From Gracilaria domingensis (taxonomy: Eukaryota > Rhodophyta > Florideophyceae > Gracilariales > Gracilariaceae), in assembly GCA_022539475.1 (NCBI GenBank), contig VCMS01000095.1:1-64000 (forward strand): a DNA stretch of 64,000 nucleotides, read 5' to 3'. The stretch's first letter is position 1, and each line of letters begins with the position of its first letter. Below, one piece after another: positions 61,360 through 64,000 of the stretch. The notes beneath the pieces were generated by a model. The model was not told the DNA's origin and made no database searches. It saw only the letters and a program-made list of their open reading frames with translations. Both the position numbers and the translations under genes were made by a program.

Positions 61360-62547
61360 ATGAATGTTCCCATATCGCAGTTTCCGTTGAATGTGCTTCA
61401 GCATATATTTAAGATCGGTGTGGAACAAGTTTGGCGTTTATCTGCAGAATACATTCGTCAACACCCCCCGGTCATAATCGTTGATGACGAACCGTTTGGT
61501 TACCTCTTCAGATCAGATGGGGATCGTTTCGAGTATCATCCGAATATCTTAACACTGATACAATGCGCATCAGTTTGCAAAACCTGGGCAGACGCCGTAA
61601 TTGACCGCGACTTTTGGGACTCACTCAAGCTCGGCATGGACATACATGACCTTACAGAGCCGTGGAAGCTCGGGAGAAGATGGAATGAACTGTTCAGAGA
61701 TATGCCTGTTCACCTCCTGTGTTTAAAGGAACAGGCCGTGACAAACATTGGAAAAATATCGACATCCGTGGAGCGAGGTCGATGCGCGTTCAATATATAT
61801 TTTCCAGAGAAGGCCTTCTCTGGAAATGATTTGCCGGAAGCATGGTATCATCTGCATAGTTTACTACGATACGATTGTGAGCACCTGAAGCTCATATCTA
61901 CCCCGGCCCATACCGTATCCGGCATCTGTGGTGATAGAAGGATTGGGTTATACAGTGTCATGTCCTTAACATGGCCACGGTTATTGTCCTTATCAGTCGA
62001 CAACGCTAATGATGAAGTTCGGAACTACAGAATGGCTCGACGGCTTTCTCGTTATATGTCACTACCTGAAGACGTTGTGAAGGCGCGTGCGCCGCTTCCT
62101 GCTCTAAAAAAGCTTTGCCTCTCTGGCAACCTGAGGTCTGATATTCATCGATTCGTGCCACTTGTCTCTCCGCGACTCGAACATTTCTGGGTGAACATTT
62201 CTGAATTAGAACCATATTATGTTGTGGAGGGGAAGCCTAGGCAAATGCACAAGAAGCGTCTCCTTCACGAAAAGTTCCTTGAAGAAGACAAGGCCTACAG
62301 AACATTTGTGACCACGTTTTGCATGCACGCATTCAAATGGCCAGGACCCAAGACCATGGATGAACATAAAAAAGAGTGGATCTCCAGGTCCTCTGATATC
62401 TTTATACAGACTAATGTGTTGATCTTCGAAAGACGAGGAGGGAAGCGATGTTCACTGCAACTAAGCGTCAAAGAGTTTTTTGAGGTAGAAACCTCAGAAA
62501 ACTTCGCATTCCGGAGGCATGCGAAGACGGCATCGCTTGAAGGATAA
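61360..62547 (+). CDS. F-box-like protein
   Basis: The 395-residue product starts at ATG 61360 (MNVPISQFPLNVLQHIFKIG), the first part of an F-box, which is completed by SVCKTWADAVIDRDFWDSLK after an insertion of about 45 residues. An insertion inside an F-box is unusual. The remaining part contains repeated Leu-rich stretches (LKLISTPAHTVSGI, ALKKLCLSGNLRSDIHRFV) that could form irregular leucine-rich repeats, the usual substrate-binding partner of F-boxes in SCF ubiquitin ligases. The upstream open frame lacks ATG. The substrate is unknown; a non-SCF F-box role is also possible. Confidence 0.7.
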   Translation: MNVPISQFPLNVLQHIFKIGVEQVWRLSAEYIRQHPPVIIVDDEPFGYLFRSDGDRFEYHPNILTLIQCASVCKTWADAVIDRDFWDSLKLGMDIHDLTEPWKLGRRWNELFRDMPVHLLCLKEQAVTNIGKISTSVERGRCAFNIYFPEKAFSGNDLPEAWYHLHSLLRYDCEHLKLISTPAHTVSGICGDRRIGLYSVMSLTWPRLLSLSVDNANDEVRNYRMARRLSRYMSLPEDVVKARAPLPALKKLCLSGNLRSDIHRFVPLVSPRLEHFWVNISELEPYYVVEGKPRQMHKKRLLHEKFLEEDKAYRTFVTTFCMHAFKWPGPKTMDEHKKEWISRSSDIFIQTNVLIFERRGGKRCSLQLSVKEFFEVETSENFAFRRHAKTASLEG

Positions 62548-63056
62548 CGAGTGTGACGACAGTGTTAGAGAAGTTTGAAACAGGTCTTCAGAATCGTACA
62601 GCGAGAGCACTTTGCTTTTATTTGTCGACTGGTTTGGTTTTATGAAGACGCTTCATATGCTGCGATCGCCATACTCCGCTTCTAAATAATTGCAGATGGA
62701 GTGTGCGGACATCGTAGCGTGAAGCATCGTTGAATTTCACCATCTTCGGCGCGGTGAGAGACATGGTCGATGGTAGATCCGCCCAAGATCCATCATGGCC
62801 CCGGCCTTTACTCTTGAACGGCCTTACAGCAGTATCTCGCAGATACACAATATGTGCTGAACTGAATCTGCTGTAAGGCAAAGAGCCCAACCAAAAGTTG
62901 TATGATACAACGCGCCGCCATAATCGTGACGAAGACAAGTTTCTACAAACTGTCAGCCTTGACCCCCAAGCGAATCGTCTCCATGGTCATTATTCTCCTG
63001 AGAGAGACTCCGCTCAAGTCCATCCGCAGCAGAATATCGCTCACAATAAGGGACAA
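62548..63056. other. intergenic
   Basis: Spacer and presumed 5' UTR of the AIM24 gene. The minus frame at 62618-62938 is not protein-like. Confidence 0.4.
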
Positions 63057-64000
63057 ATGTCGGTCGAAACTCCAGCGGGATTGTCGTTAAAGGCGCTTGC
63101 CGCTAAAGCAAGCGTCAAGCAAAATGGAACACACCTGTTTGAATTAGAGCGTGATAAACTCTTGCGCATCAACTTGAACGATAACACCGCGCCGTTCGCT
63201 TGGATCAAAGCCGGTACCATGGTAAGTGCGTCAACGACATAGCTGAGCTTAATACTAAAGCGGCAATGCCCGGGAGCAAAATACTGAACTCATCGTTTTC
63301 GGTTTTAAGATAGCCAGAACTGGCCAACTCAAGTTTAGCCGGCAGAGCGCTCGCGAACAGGGATTTGCCAAAGTCCTAAAAAAGGCGTTTACTGGCGAAG
63401 GCATGACGCTCGTGAAATGTGAGGGAAGCGGTGTTGCATTTTGTGCTGATGCGGGCAAGCTGGTGTCCATTATTATGCTTTCTGATGAAACAGTGTATCT
63501 TAACGGCAATGATGTACTTGCGCTTTCCTCCTCTCTCACGTACGATATCAAGCTAATGAAGGGCGCTGGTATGATGTCCGGAGGCCTCTTCAACGTTAAG
63601 GTGCGCCCTTATGCTCATCAGTTGTTGCCCATGCAAGGGGTATACTAACTTATCGTCATCGCTGTGTGGTCTGTGTGTGTAGGTGTCTGGCACTGGAGCA
63701 GTTGCTTTTACCTGCCATGGCGCTGTGGTTGTGCTTCATGCAACGGCAGAGAAGCCGGTTTATACGGACCCGGATGCCACAGTGGCTTGGACTCATCCCC
63801 CCACAATGAAGGTAAGCACTCGAGTCAGCATAACGTGGGATGTGCACTTTGTTTCACTTTGCTGACTTAGTTGTCCTGTGCAGACTGACCTTAGCATGAA
63901 ATCGTTCATGGGTAGAGGTTCTGGCGAGGAGTTTCAACTGGTGTTCAACGAGGGCTATGTTGTAGTGCAACCGTTTGAGGAGCTACCCCCACCCCCATCC
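63057..64000 (+). CDS. AIM24-family protein, exons 1-4, truncated at window end
   Basis: Four exons are clear: 63057-63221, 63310-63600, 63683-63811 and 63884-64000 (open at the window end). All junctions keep frame (phase 0). The spliced product reads SVETPAGLSLKALAAKASVK, then LRINLNDNTAPFAWIKAGTM, joined to IARTGQLKFSRQSAREQG, then GGLFNVK joined to VSGTGAVAFTCHGAVVVLHA, and ends in a Pro-rich tail. This is the AIM24/DUF124 beta-barrel family, whose yeast member is a mitochondrial protein acting in MICOS and respiratory-complex organisation; bacterial members are uncharacterised. The introns are 88, 82 and 72 bp with GT-AG ends. Intron 2 has a TACTAAC branch site. Confidence 0.88.
63222..63309 (+). 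other. spliceosomal intron 1
   Basis: 88 bp, starts GTAAGT and ends AAG; it interrupts AIM24 between ATG (Met55) and ATA. Confidence 0.85.
63601..63682 (+). other. spliceosomal intron 2
   Basis: 82 bp, starts GTGCGC and ends TAG. It contains TACTAAC about 38 bp before the acceptor, the consensus branch site. Confidence 0.88.
63812..63883 (+). other. spliceosomal intron 3
   Basis: 72 bp, starts GTAAGC and ends CAG, with CTGAC near the 3' end as a candidate branch site. Confidence 0.85.

Overview
The window is nuclear DNA of an intron-poor photosynthetic eukaryote, most likely a unicellular red alga of the Porphyridium type (moderate confidence). It encodes plastid and mitochondrial proteins (protochlorophyllide reductase-like protein, organellar PPR protein, mitochondrial-type ClpB with presequence, AIM24) beside eukaryotic factors (R2R3-MYB, RING-H2, F-box, tandem-C2, QTRT1). 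Almost all genes are single open exons without operon structure. Only the last gene, cut by the window end, has spliceosomal introns. Secreted Ser-Pro-stalk proteins with a Cys-rich head also fit red-algal cell-wall biology. Starts given here are ATG codons chosen by reading the sequence.

1-13 kb: a proline-rich coiled-coil protein, a half-size ABC transporter, an uncharacterised protein, cytosolic-type fructose-1,6-bisphosphatase and a copine-like tandem-C2 protein (the last four on minus). The C2 gene is divergent from a QTRT1-type queuine tRNA-ribosyltransferase gene that carries a +1 frameshift. 13-25 kb: R2R3-MYB, a PPR protein, a SANT/trihelix-like protein, a membrane RING-H2 protein, a possible GT25-like protein and S-adenosylmethionine synthetase.

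26-41 kb: a member of an undescribed two-member family, then an extremely GC-rich island (about 29.0-33.0 kb) with a POR-like gene head-to-head with a thioredoxin, a small hypothetical gene, a second SANT/trihelix-like gene and ClpB. Uridine phosphorylase, the second member of the undescribed family and a small secreted protein follow. 42-53.6 kb: a large 2-oxoglutarate/Fe(II) oxygenase, a Gfo/Idh/MocA oxidoreductase, a 773-residue orphan and a secreted alpha-amylase with a C-terminal starch-binding domain. The intergenic DNA here holds clusters of perfect or near-perfect palindromes, the most striking being five hairpins between 50,535 and 51,173.

54-64 kb: a tandem duplication of a secreted Ser-Pro-stalk glycoprotein gene. 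Between the copies lie two non-autonomous hAT-like transposons, each with matching terminal inverted repeats and an 8-bp target duplication; for one, the empty site survives upstream of the other gene copy. An F-box protein and the intron-containing AIM24 gene end the window. The most novel items are the palindrome clusters, the two undescribed gene families, the two hAT-like elements and the mosaic divergence of the duplicated glycoprotein genes.
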